The notes under the pieces were generated by a model. That model saw only the letters and a program-made list of their open reading frames with translations. It was not told the DNA's origin and did no database searches. A stretch of 64,000 bases of DNA, from the NCBI RefSeq assembly GCF_021129235.1, contig NZ_JAJOMA010000018.1:100914-164913 (forward strand), read 5' to 3'. Made by a program: the position numbers and the translations under genes. The stretch is from Kineosporia mesophila. GTDB lineage: Bacteria; Actinomycetota; Actinomycetes; Actinomycetales; Kineosporiaceae. This document shows positions 34,405 to 42,878 of the stretch, one piece after another (the first letter of the stretch is position 1; each line of letters starts with the position of its first letter).

Positions 34405-36045
34405 ATGGGCCACCTCGTCAACGATGTCGACCACGCCGTGCAGGACTCGATCGACGGGCTGGTGCGGGCCTCGGGCGGCAAGCTGGCCCGGCTCGACGGC
34501 TATCCGGACATCAAGGTGGTCGTCCGCACCGATGCCCAGCGCGACCGGGTCGCCGTGGTCTCCGGGGGTGGGGCCGGTCACGAACCCGCCCACGCGGGGT
34601 TCGTCGGCCAGGGTCTGCTGACCGCCGCCGTCTGCGGTGACATCTTCGCCTCCCCGAGTGTGGACGCGGTGCTCGCCGCGATCGTGTCGGTCACCGGCGA
34701 CGCGGGTTGCCTGGTGATCGTGAAGAACTACACCGGCGACCGGCTGAACTTCGGCCTCGCCGTCGAGCGTGCCCGGGCGCTGGGCCTCGCCGTGGAGATG
34801 GTCGTGGTCGGCGACGACATCGCGCTGCCCGACGCACCTCAGCCGCGGGGCCTGGCCGGGACCCTGTTCGTGCACAAGACCGCCGGGGCCGCGGCCGAGT
34901 CGGGCGCGTCGCTGGCCGAGGTGGCCGCCGTCGCCGGGCGCGTGGCCTCCACCGCCAGGACACTGGGAGTCTCCCTGACCGGCGTGGCCATCCCGGGCCG
35001 CCCCTACACCGAGCGGGTCGAGCCGGGCACGGCCGAGCTGGGTCTCGGCATCCACGGCGAGCCCGGAGCCCACACCATCCAGCTTGAGGACGCGGCTGCT
35101 CTCGTTGCGTCGATGGCCTCCTCCCTGGAGGAGGCGCTTCCGGGATCAGGGCCTCTCGCCCTCCTGCTGAACAACCTCGGTGGCGTGGCCGCCCTGGAGC
35201 TCGGCATCGTGCTGCGCGACCTGCTCGCCACTCCCCTGGGGGCCCGGGCGTCGCTGCTGACCGGCCCCGCCCTGCTCATGACCTCGCTCGCGGCCCAGGG
35301 TTTCTCGGTCTCGGCCCTGCCGGTCGACGCCGAGCTGACCGCACTGCTCCAGGCCCCGGTGGCCGCGCACGTCGCCTGGCCGGGAGCCCTGCCGGTGGGT
35401 GAGGTCGCCGTCGTCGAGGTGCCCGCCGCCGGGCACCCGACGTTCACCGCGTCCGCCGACCACGACGTCCGCAAAGTTCTCTCCGCCGTCTGCGACGGCA
35501 TCGTCGAGGCCGAGGGCATGCTCAACACCCTCGACTCGTACGTCGGCGACGGCGACACCGGCTCGACGTTCGGCACCGCCGCGCGCCGGGTTCTGGCCGG
35601 GCTGGACGACCTGCCCCTGGCCGAGCGCCCCGCCCTGTTCTCCGCCCTCTCCGGGATCCTCGCCACCAGCATGGGCGGATCCAGCGGCGTGCTCGGCTCG
35701 GTGTTCTTCGCCGCCGCCGGAACCGCTTCTGCGGAAGGTGCTTCCGTGACCGACGCACTCCAGGCCGGGATCGGCGCGATGCAGCGGTACGGCGGGGCCT
35801 CGGTCGGTGACCGCACCATGCTCGACGCCCTGGTACCGGCCGTCGCCGCGCTGTCGTCCGGATCGGTCACAGACGCTGCCGAGGCAGCCGAGAAGGGCGC
35901 CGCCGCAACCGCTTCGATGACGTCGGCGCGCGCCGGCCGATCGGCCTACGTACCCTCCGAGCACCTGGCCGACGTCCAGGACCCGGGCGCGGCGGCGATC
36001 GCGGTGATGTTCCGGGCCGCGGCCACCACCACCCGCCCCGCCTGA
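34405..36045 (+). CDS. dhaKL: dihydroxyacetone kinase, fused DhaK-DhaL
   Basis: ATP-dependent dihydroxyacetone kinase of 546 residues, single-chain type. The DhaK domain (1-330) has SGGGAGHEP (about 53-61) and the histidine that binds the substrate covalently, H217 in LGIHGEPGA. The DhaL domain has the ADP-Mg binding YVGDGDTGSTF (about 370) and SMGGSSGVLGS. It phosphorylates dihydroxyacetone for glycerol or DHA use. The protein is somewhat shorter than Citrobacter DhaK. It stands alone with no glycerol dehydrogenase nearby. Confidence 0.94.
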   Translation: MGHLVNDVDHAVQDSIDGLVRASGGKLARLDGYPDIKVVVRTDAQRDRVAVVSGGGAGHEPAHAGFVGQGLLTAAVCGDIFASPSVDAVLAAIVSVTGDAGCLVIVKNYTGDRLNFGLAVERARALGLAVEMVVVGDDIALPDAPQPRGLAGTLFVHKTAGAAAESGASLAEVAAVAGRVASTARTLGVSLTGVAIPGRPYTERVEPGTAELGLGIHGEPGAHTIQLEDAAALVASMASSLEEALPGSGPLALLLNNLGGVAALELGIVLRDLLATPLGARASLLTGPALLMTSLAAQGFSVSALPVDAELTALLQAPVAAHVAWPGALPVGEVAVVEVPAAGHPTFTASADHDVRKVLSAVCDGIVEAEGMLNTLDSYVGDGDTGSTFGTAARRVLAGLDDLPLAERPALFSALSGILATSMGGSSGVLGSVFFAAAGTASAEGASVTDALQAGIGAMQRYGGASVGDRTMLDALVPAVAALSSGSVTDAAEAAEKGAAATASMTSARAGRSAYVPSEHLADVQDPGAAAIAVMFRAAATTTRPA

Positions 36046-36071
36046 GACAAGCCGCCACCCCCTTTTTCCTC

Positions 36072-36154
36072 CGTGATCATGCAAAACCTCCCCAGCGTTC
36101 TAGAACAGTCGGCGCTGGAGTTCTAGAACTCCGGGGAGGTTTTGCATGATCACG
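36072..36154. repeat. 83-bp palindromic repeat, copy 3
   Basis: Same outer arms and size as copies at 5770 and 13796. The inner arm differs: left CCCCAGCGTTCTAGAAC, right (reverse strand) CCCCGGAGTTCTAGAAC. The loop is also different. The flanks extend the symmetry by CCTC/GAGG. It lies between dhaKL and the MMPL gene. Confidence 0.95.
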
Positions 36155-36272
36155 GAGGGGTTTGAGTTCCCTCTCGGCGTACATCGCATGTCGTACGCGG
36201 CCCGGCCGGGCCGCTCCGGATGCCATCTCGCGGCGGACGCGGGGGCCGGCCTCTCCCGGCGAGGCTCGGGGC

Positions 36273-38357
36273 ATGGACGAGAAGAGTTCACCCATCAGCC
36301 GCTTCGTGCGGCTCCTGCATGCCGCACCCCGCCGCTCCCTGCTGGCCGTGCTGCTGTTCGTCGCTCTGGCCGGGGTTTTCGGGGGTCCGGTGGCCGGGGC
36401 CCTGCAGACCGAGGGCGGTTTCGCTCCCCCGGACGCCGAGTCCTCCCGGGCGCTCGAGCGGATCGAGGCCGCGACCGGCCTGCAGCCCAGCGCCGGGGTG
36501 CTCGTACTGGTCGAGAGCCCGGCGAAGGTCGCCGACACGGTCGCCACCCTGTCCGCCGTGAACGGTGTGGCCTCGGCCGATCCCGCCGGTCCCGCCACCG
36601 ACGGCAGCTCCACGCTGGTCACCGCCACGCTGCGGGCCGGTCTGGACGAGGAGAAGATCGCCCACGACGTGCTCCAGGCGTTCGACGGGCGCGGGGGCTT
36701 GACCGTCGGCGGGGAGGCCGTGCTGGGTCTCCAACTGGGCGAGCAGACCGAGAAGGACCTGACCCGGGCCGAGCTGTTCGCCTTCCCGGTGCTGGTGCTG
36801 CTGTCGATCCTCTTCTTCGGCGGGCGGGGTGCCGTGCTGCCGCTGGTCGTCGGCGTCACGACCGTCCTCGGAACGTTCCTGGCACTGCTGGGCGTCAACC
36901 AGCTCTACGGCCTGAGCATCTTCGCCCTCAACCTCGTCATCGGCCTGGGACTGGGCCTGGCCGTGGACTATTCGCTGTTCCTGCTGAGCCGTTACCGCGA
37001 GGAGCTGACCCGTCAGGGAGACGGCGCCGAAGCCGTGCTGACCACGATGCGCACCGCCGGCCGCACGGTCGTCTACTCGGCCGCGACCGTCGCCGTGGCC
37101 CTGGCCACGCTCGCGGTGTTCCCGATGGGCTTCCTGCGGTCGATGGGCATCGCCGGGGCCGCCGTCGCCGTGGTCGCGGCGCTCGCCTCGCTGATCGTCT
37201 CCCCGGCCCTGTTCGGCCTGTGGGGCGCGAAACTCGCACGCCACCGGCGCACCTCGGGCGAGGGCCGCTGGTACCGGTTCTCCCACGCGGTGATGCGCCG
37301 GCCCGGGGTCATCGCCGTCGCGACCGCCGCCGTGATGCTGCTGCTGGCCGCCCCGGCCCTGCGGGCGAACTGGACCCCGGTCGACGAGACCATCATCCCG
37401 CCGAGCCTCAGCTCCCGGGTGGTGGCCGACACCCTGACCGAGCACTACGGCACCGACGCCGGTACCCCCGTGAGCGTTGCCGTGCACAGTGACGACGCCG
37501 CCCGGGTCACGGACTTCGCCGGGGCGGCGTCCGCCCTGCCCGGCGTGGCGGCCGGCGCAGAACCGACCGAGCCCGCCGACCTGGGGGCGGGAACCTGGCA
37601 GCTCGACCTGCTCGTCGACGGCGACGCCACCGGTGACCAGGCCCGCTCCGTCGTGAACGACGTCCGTGATCTGGCCGCCGACACCGGTGTCGACGCCCTG
37701 GTGACCGGGCCCGCCGCGTCCTTCATCGATCAGCAGGACGCCATCGCCGGCACCCTGCCGATCGCCGTGACCCTGCTGGTGGCGCTCACCATGCTGGTGC
37801 TCTGGCTGATGACCGGGTCAGTCGTGCTGCCGGTCAAGGCCGTGCTGATGAACGTGCTGACCGTCGGCGTCTCGCTGGGGTCGATCATCGTCGTCTACCA
37901 GGACGGTCGCCTGACCGGACTGCTCGGCTACACGCCCAACGGCGGGGTGGAACCGACCAACTTCCTGGTCGCCGCCGCCCTGGTCTTCGCCCTCTCCACC
38001 GACTACGGCGTGTTCCTGCTCGGCCGGATCAAGGAGGCCCGGGAGGAGGGCCTGGGTGAGCGGGAGGCCGTGGCCTCGGGTCTGGGGCGCACGGGCAGCA
38101 TCGTCACCGCGGCCGCGATCCTGCTCGCGGTGGCCATCGGGGCCTTCAGCACCAGCGAGATCTCGTTCATGCAGCAGATCGGGATCGCCACGGCCGTCGG
38201 GGTGCTGGTGGACGCGTTCATCGTCCGCTCGCTGCTGGTCCCGGCCCTGATGGCGCTGCTGGGCAAGTGGAACTGGTGGTCGCCGATGTGGCTGCGGCGC
38301 GTGCACGACAAGGTCGGCCTGTCCGAGGGTCGGCCCGAACTGGTTCTGGCGCGCTGA
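36273..38357 (+). CDS. MMPL family transporter (RND-type)
   Basis: Membrane transporter of 694 residues with two repeats of a large extracytoplasmic loop followed by a helix bundle, as in mycobacterial MmpL. Helix-loop features include GLGLGLAVDYSLFLLSRYREEL in the first half and ALSTDYGVFLLGRIKEAREEG in the second; the Asp-Tyr pairs in these helices are the conserved proton-relay site. It probably exports lipids or drugs. ATG 36273 fits homology; a frame from 36162 begins right after repeat copy 3. The histidine kinase gene follows on the same strand. Confidence 0.92.
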   Translation: MDEKSSPISRFVRLLHAAPRRSLLAVLLFVALAGVFGGPVAGALQTEGGFAPPDAESSRALERIEAATGLQPSAGVLVLVESPAKVADTVATLSAVNGVASADPAGPATDGSSTLVTATLRAGLDEEKIAHDVLQAFDGRGGLTVGGEAVLGLQLGEQTEKDLTRAELFAFPVLVLLSILFFGGRGAVLPLVVGVTTVLGTFLALLGVNQLYGLSIFALNLVIGLGLGLAVDYSLFLLSRYREELTRQGDGAEAVLTTMRTAGRTVVYSAATVAVALATLAVFPMGFLRSMGIAGAAVAVVAALASLIVSPALFGLWGAKLARHRRTSGEGRWYRFSHAVMRRPGVIAVATAAVMLLLAAPALRANWTPVDETIIPPSLSSRVVADTLTEHYGTDAGTPVSVAVHSDDAARVTDFAGAASALPGVAAGAEPTEPADLGAGTWQLDLLVDGDATGDQARSVVNDVRDLAADTGVDALVTGPAASFIDQQDAIAGTLPIAVTLLVALTMLVLWLMTGSVVLPVKAVLMNVLTVGVSLGSIIVVYQDGRLTGLLGYTPNGGVEPTNFLVAAALVFALSTDYGVFLLGRIKEAREEGLGEREAVASGLGRTGSIVTAAAILLAVAIGAFSTSEISFMQQIGIATAVGVLVDAFIVRSLLVPALMALLGKWNWWSPMWLRRVHDKVGLSEGRPELVLAR

Positions 38358-38378
38358 CTTTCATGAGCGAATGTCGAT

Positions 38379-38416
38379 CCGGATCATCCCCGGCTAACCT
38401 GTCGGGGATGATCCGG
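38379..38416 (+). promoter_or_regulatory. perfect hairpin over the histidine kinase RBS and start codon
   Basis: Arms CCGGATCATCCCCG and CGGGGATGATCCGG pair perfectly over 14 bp with a 10-nt loop. The right arm contains the GGGG ribosome site and the ATG (38408) of the kinase gene. In mRNA this would block initiation; in DNA it may be a dyad operator. Confidence 0.75.
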
Positions 38417-39565
38417 TTCCGTCCTGCCCCCTGGGACGTCGCACTGACCGTGCTCTGCGCGGCCGCGATGTTCGGTGAGGCCGTGTACCGGTACGAGTTC
38501 CCGGGGGTCCTGGGCTCGTCCCTGATCGTGGCCGCCTCGCTGCCGGCCCTGATCCGCTGGCGGGCCCCCACGGCCTCGCTGGTCCTGGCCTTCGTCACCC
38601 TCTACGCGCTGGCCCGGCTCGAGATCGAGGTCGACATCTTCACCACCATCCCGGCCCCCGCCGTGCTCTGCGCCTACGCCGTCGCCGACCGGCACGGGCG
38701 CCGGGCCGCGATCGTCACGGGGATCGCGTGCCTGCCCCTGACCCTGGCCATCCTGCAGATCTACAGCCCCCACGCGCTGTTCAGCGTGCCCACCGCGCAG
38801 AACCTCGCCTGGGTGGTGCTGCCGCTGGCCCTGGGCGTGGCCGCCCACGAGCGCCGGGCCGCCATGACCGCCCTGGTCGAGCGGGCCCGCACGGCCGAGC
38901 GCACCCAGGAGGAGACCGCGCGGCGGCGGGCCGGTGAGGAACGGCTGCGCATCGCCCGCGACGTGCACGACGTGGTCGCCCACGCCCTCGTCACCATCAA
39001 CGTCCAGGCCGGGGTCGGGGCCTACCTGGTGCGCAACGACCCGGACGAGGCGCACGCCACGCTGCGCACGATCAAGCAGGTCAGTGGGGACGCCCTGGGA
39101 GACCTGCGCTCCACGCTCGGTCTGCTGCACGCGGGTGAGCCGGCGGTCTCCGAGCCCGGGCCTCCGGTGCAGGGAATCGCGGCGCTGGACGAACTCGCCG
39201 AGAACCTGCGCACCGCCGGGCTCGACGTCACCGTCGAGCTGGACCCCGGGCCGGTTCCCACCCCGGTCGGCACCACCGCCTACCGGATCGTCCAGGAGGC
39301 CCTGACCAACACCCTGCGGCACGCCGGACCCACCACCGCCCGGGTCAGCGTGCGGCCGGTGCAGGACCGGCTGGTCGTCGAGGTGGTGGACGAGGGTGGG
39401 GCGTCCACCGGTCCGTTGAGTACCAGCGGGTCGGGCAACGGCGTGCGGGGTATGCGTGAACGGGCGGCCGCCGTCGGGGGCACACTCGAGGCCGGGCCCC
39501 GGCCCACCGGCGGGTGGCGGGTCAGCGCCGCTCTGCCCCTGTCGGCCAGGAAGGAGGCACCGTGA
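38408..39565 (+). CDS. sensor histidine kinase (NarL/DesK-type, HisKA_3)
   Basis: Membrane histidine kinase of 385 residues. About five hydrophobic helices (residues 10-145) form the sensor, without a large outer domain. A short coiled coil leads to the HisKA_3 dimerisation motif RIARDVHDVVAHALVTINVQ with the phosphorylated His. The HATPase ends with DEGGASTG, GSGNGVRGMRERAAAVGG. It is coupled to the response regulator by GTGA. The upstream MMPL gene is a plausible target, as in other actinobacterial export modules. Confidence 0.92.
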   Translation: MIRFRPAPWDVALTVLCAAAMFGEAVYRYEFPGVLGSSLIVAASLPALIRWRAPTASLVLAFVTLYALARLEIEVDIFTTIPAPAVLCAYAVADRHGRRAAIVTGIACLPLTLAILQIYSPHALFSVPTAQNLAWVVLPLALGVAAHERRAAMTALVERARTAERTQEETARRRAGEERLRIARDVHDVVAHALVTINVQAGVGAYLVRNDPDEAHATLRTIKQVSGDALGDLRSTLGLLHAGEPAVSEPGPPVQGIAALDELAENLRTAGLDVTVELDPGPVPTPVGTTAYRIVQEALTNTLRHAGPTTARVSVRPVQDRLVVEVVDEGGASTGPLSTSGSGNGVRGMRERAAAVGGTLEAGPRPTGGWRVSAALPLSARKEAP

Positions 39566-40242
39566 CCATCAAGGTGATGCTCGTCGACGACCAGCCGTTG
39601 CTGCGCGCCGGTTTCCGGGCCCTGATGAAGGCCGTGCCCGACCTCGAGGTGGTCGGTGAGGCCGGCGACGGCGACCAGGCGGTGCTGCTGGCCGGGCAGA
39701 CCCGGCCCGACGTGGTGCTGATGGACGTGCAGATGCCACGCTCCGACGGGCTGCGGGCCACCGCGCGGATCACCGCGGACCCCGCTCTGTCCGGCACCCG
39801 CGTCATCGTGCTGACCACGTTCGAGCTCGACGAGTACGTGTTCGGCGCCCTCAAGGCCGGCGCCTCGGGATTCCTGCTCAAGGACATCGAACCGGAGGCG
39901 CTCATCGACGCGGTCCGCCTTGTGCACGACGGGCAGGCGCTGCTGGCGCCCCAGGTGACCGGCCGGCTGATCCAGGCCTACGTCGGTGCGCAGACCGCTC
40001 CCCCACCGGCCCCGGCCGGACGGACGGAGGTGGAGGGGCTCGACAGCCTGACCCAGCGCGAACGCGACATCCTGCGCCTGGTCGCGGCCGGGATGTCGAA
40101 CAAGGAGATCGCGGAGGAGCTGGTGCTGTCGCCCCTGACCGTGAAGACCCACGTCTCCCGGGTGCTGGGCAAGCTCGGGGCCCGCGACCGGGCACAGCTG
40201 GTGGTCATCGCCTACGAGGGCGGACTGGTCGGCCGCGGGTGA
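39562..40242 (+). CDS. response regulator, NarL/FixJ family
   Basis: Response regulator of 226 residues. Receiver domain: acidic pocket VDDQ, phospho-acceptor D55 in VVLMDVQMPR, and conserved Lys in LLKDIEPEAL. The LuxR-type HTH (about 165-226) has LTQRERDILRLVAAGMSNKEI and SPLTVKTHVSRVLGKLGARDR. GTG 39562 overlaps the kinase stop and has AAGGAGG in front. It acts with the kinase upstream. Confidence 0.95.
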   Translation: MTIKVMLVDDQPLLRAGFRALMKAVPDLEVVGEAGDGDQAVLLAGQTRPDVVLMDVQMPRSDGLRATARITADPALSGTRVIVLTTFELDEYVFGALKAGASGFLLKDIEPEALIDAVRLVHDGQALLAPQVTGRLIQAYVGAQTAPPPAPAGRTEVEGLDSLTQRERDILRLVAAGMSNKEIAEELVLSPLTVKTHVSRVLGKLGARDRAQLVVIAYEGGLVGRG

Positions 40243-40285
40243 CATACGCGAAATTCTCTGGCCGAAAGCGATTGCGTAACCCAGG

Positions 40286-41347
40286 ATGGGCCCCGTGGTA
40301 ACGGTCCTCTCCAGCAGTACCCTCGTGCTCGACGTGATCCGTAGCGTCGCGAGTGGCGACGCCGGCGAGATGGCGGCCACCGGTCGCGTGCTCGACCGGA
40401 TGGACAGCCGGGCCTGGGTGGCGCTGAGCCGGTACTGCGGCTACCTCGACCACACCGACCACAAGCTCTGGGTCCCCGCACCAGCGGCCCGCGAGCGTCT
40501 GCGGCAGCCGGAGGTCCCGGTCGTCGCCGCCGCGGTGCTCAGCCGGCACCCCGACGGGTACGTGCGGCAGCAGGCCACCCAGGTGCTCGCCGCGATGCCG
40601 GGCACCTCCGCCGTCGCCACCGCCCTGGCTCTGGCCCTGCTCGACCCGGTACCCCAGGTGCGCACGGCCGCCGCCGACGCCCTGCTGCCCCGGTTCGACG
40701 TGACACAACACCTTTCGGCCCTGCGATGTCTGGTCGAGGCCCGGCGCCGCCGCTGGGCCCAGTCCGGCACCGCGCTGAACGCCCTGCTGGACCTGCTCTT
40801 CCAGCAGATGACGGTGCCGGTGCTCCTGGAGACGTTCGACCGGATCGGCAGCCGCAGCGAACGGCGCTGGGCCCACTCCCTGGCCCGCTCGCTCGGGGAA
40901 CTGTCGCCCCCGCAGATGGTGACGATCGCCTTGTCCGACCACGACGCCTGGTTGCGGCGGGCCGGTGCGGGATGGCTGTCCGAAGACCGGATCGCCGTCC
41001 CCGCCGGACTTCTCGCCTCACCCGACCCCGACGTGCGGTGGATCGTGCTGCAGGATGCCGACGATCTCGACGCCTCCGACCTGGAGCCCTTGCTGGCCGA
41101 CCCGGCCCCGGCCACCCGGGCGCTCGCCTGCCTGCACGCCCAGCGACTGGGCCTGGATCTGGGCGAGTGGTACCGCACCAGCCTGTGGGCCGGCGACTCC
41201 CAGGTGCGGGCCGCCTGCCTGGAGGGCCTGGGCCGGTTCGGCGACACCCGCGACGTGCCGGAACTACGCAACCACCTGGCGCACGGCACCCGGAAGGTGC
41301 GCCTCGCCGCCGAGCGCTCGATGGCGAAGATCCTGCTGCGGTTCTGA
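40286..41347 (+). CDS. HEAT-repeat protein
   Basis: Protein of 353 residues built from helical repeats. Recognisable HEAT-like units are VVAAAVLSRHPDGYVRQQATQVLAAM, DPVPQVRTAAADALLPRF, DPDVRWIVLQDADDL and GDSQVRAACLEGLGRFGDTRDVPEL, ending in RKVRLAAERSMAKIL. No catalytic motif is visible, so a scaffold or regulatory role is likely. It follows the response regulator by 43 bp and may share its transcript. It is convergent with the next gene, with 3 bp between stops. Confidence 0.7.
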   Translation: MGPVVTVLSSSTLVLDVIRSVASGDAGEMAATGRVLDRMDSRAWVALSRYCGYLDHTDHKLWVPAPAARERLRQPEVPVVAAAVLSRHPDGYVRQQATQVLAAMPGTSAVATALALALLDPVPQVRTAAADALLPRFDVTQHLSALRCLVEARRRRWAQSGTALNALLDLLFQQMTVPVLLETFDRIGSRSERRWAHSLARSLGELSPPQMVTIALSDHDAWLRRAGAGWLSEDRIAVPAGLLASPDPDVRWIVLQDADDLDASDLEPLLADPAPATRALACLHAQRLGLDLGEWYRTSLWAGDSQVRAACLEGLGRFGDTRDVPELRNHLAHGTRKVRLAAERSMAKILLRF

Positions 41348-41350
41348 CCC

Positions 41351-41821
41351 TCACCCCCGGTGACGCCGGGTGCGGATCGCGTGGGCCGCGGGACGGTCCG
41401 GGTAGGTGCGGGCCCGGACGGCCGAGGGGACGAGGTCGTCGAAGCCACCGTGCCACTCCCACCATTTCGGCCGGTGCCGGCGCAGCTCGCCGTGGGCCCG
41501 CGAGAGCAGCAGGTAGTGGTGGTTGTGCAGGTAGTAGAAGTTCTCCGGGCCCGAACCGGCGAAGTGGGTGGCGGCCTCCAGCGCCCGGCGCTCCGGAGCA
41601 CGGTGGGGGCTGGCCTCCACCCGCACCGACATGCCCTGCTCGTCCCCCAGGTCGTAGGTCACGTGCGGCAATGTCACCGGTTGGCAGCACATGCACATGA
41701 CCTCACGCTCCCCGATGTCCCCCGGATCCACCGTCGTCGGGGTGACGCCCGGAAACAGCCGGTGAGCAAGGTGTTCGGGCTCGAGGTCGGTGATCATGTA
41801 GAGGACGTAGTCGAGCGCCAC
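41351..41821 (-). CDS. hypothetical protein
   Basis: Protein of 156 residues that I do not recognise. It begins ALDYVLYMITDLEPEHLAHRLF and contains a cysteine cluster MCMCC near residue 45, an aromatic run FYYLHNHHYLLLSRAH, and a Trp-rich WWEWHGGFDD near the end. The N-terminus is vaguely like SitI3-type proteins, but that is weak. The longer frame to 42304 is antisense to the SDR gene; GTG 41821 is the first start clear of it. It lies 22 bp downstream of the SDR gene on the same strand, probably one operon. Confidence 0.6.
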   Translation of the reverse strand: MALDYVLYMITDLEPEHLAHRLFPGVTPTTVDPGDIGEREVMCMCCQPVTLPHVTYDLGDEQGMSVRVEASPHRAPERRALEAATHFAGSGPENFYYLHNHHYLLLSRAHGELRRHRPKWWEWHGGFDDLVPSAVRARTYPDRPAAHAIRTRRHRG

Positions 41822-41843
41822 GGCCCCAGCATAGGCGCGGAGC

Positions 41844-42776
41844 TCAGGCGGCCGCCCGGGCCAGGAGTCCCTGCGTCGCCTCCCACAGCCGTGCCTCCCT
41901 CGCCCGGTCGTGGGCGACGGGCGGCAGTGTCTCGCGGAGCTTTCCGCGCACCACGAAGGCGCCGTCGCGCAGGTGCGCCCACCGCTCGTCCACGGCCATC
42001 GACGCCAGTTGCGGCCCGGACTCCCGCGGGGTGGCCACCCCCGGCAGACGACCCAGCCCACGCCCGATCGCCTGTGCAGCCGCCGGGGTCTGACGGCCGA
42101 GGGCGGTGCCGGGCATCCAGCCGGGCTCGAACACCGACACGTTGATGCCGTCCCCGGCCCGGCGCTGCAGTTCGTGGGCGTAGTAGAGCACCGCCAGCTT
42201 GGCGTTGGAGTAGGCGACGCCCGAGGCTTTGAAACCGGGCGCACTGTCCCGCGGCGCGGGACGGGCGATGTCGACGGGGTCGCGCCAGTCGGCCTGCGGC
42301 ACACCGAGCAGTCGGCGCCAGATGTTGGCGTGATACGTGTTCGAACCCAGCAGCACGATGCGGGACGCCGGCTCGAACGAGGCGAGCAGATCCCCGACGA
42401 GCTGAGCGTGGGCCAGATAATTGACGGCGAAGGTCATCTCGTAGCCGTCGGCCGAGGCGGAGCGGGTGTCGGCCGACATCGTGCCGGCGTTGGCGACCAG
42501 TGCCCGCAGCGGGCGCACGGACCCGGCGTCCAGCAGGTCCCGGGTCGTGGCCGCGGCGGCTCGCACGTCGGCCAGCCGGGACAGATCGGCGCCGATCTCG
42601 TGGACCACGGCCCCGTGCGCCCGGGCCCGGCCGGCGACCTCGCTCAGGGCGGGACCGCTGCGGCCCACCAGCAGGAGATCAGGGCGCTCGGCGGGTGGGC
42701 GCCGGGCCAGGGCGAGGGTGGCGGTGCGACCCAGGTTTCGGGTCGGGCCGGTGATCAGTACGGTTCCGGTGCTCAT
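41844..42776 (-). CDS. SDR family oxidoreductase
   Basis: Short-chain dehydrogenase of 310 residues. The NAD(P) motif is TGPTRNLGR (a variant of TGxxxGxG), followed by VANAGTMS, the catalytic Ser region IVLLGSNTYH and YxxxK as AYSNAKLA. The length and C-terminal extension resemble retinol-dehydrogenase-like or protochlorophyllide-reductase-like SDRs. Substrate unknown. It is divergent from the MmyB-like regulator with a palindrome between them, so it is the likely target. Confidence 0.9.
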   Translation of the reverse strand: MSTGTVLITGPTRNLGRTATLALARRPPAERPDLLLVGRSGPALSEVAGRARAHGAVVHEIGADLSRLADVRAAAATTRDLLDAGSVRPLRALVANAGTMSADTRSASADGYEMTFAVNYLAHAQLVGDLLASFEPASRIVLLGSNTYHANIWRRLLGVPQADWRDPVDIARPAPRDSAPGFKASGVAYSNAKLAVLYYAHELQRRAGDGINVSVFEPGWMPGTALGRQTPAAAQAIGRGLGRLPGVATPRESGPQLASMAVDERWAHLRDGAFVVRGKLRETLPPVAHDRAREARLWEATQGLLARAAA

Positions 42777-42820
42777 GGACCTGATCCTGGCTCCGGCCCC
42801 GAGGCACAGCCAGCAGCCTG

Positions 42821-42851
42821 GTTGTCGTAGGACTGACAGACCCACGACAAC
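42821..42851. promoter_or_regulatory. operator-like inverted repeat between SDR and regulator genes
   Basis: GTTGTCGTAGG and CCCACGACAAC pair at 10 of 11 positions with a 9-nt spacer, inside the 102-bp divergent region. A further CCACGAC sits at 42854. This is a good candidate for the MmyB-like regulator binding site. Confidence 0.65.
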
Positions 42852-42878
42852 GCCCACGACCTGTCGCAGACTGTTCCG

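Noticed and set aside
36162..36272. Extended start for the MMPL gene just after repeat copy 3
   Set aside because: The extra 37 residues are Arg/Pro-rich without family similarity; ATG 36273 gives the expected N-terminus.
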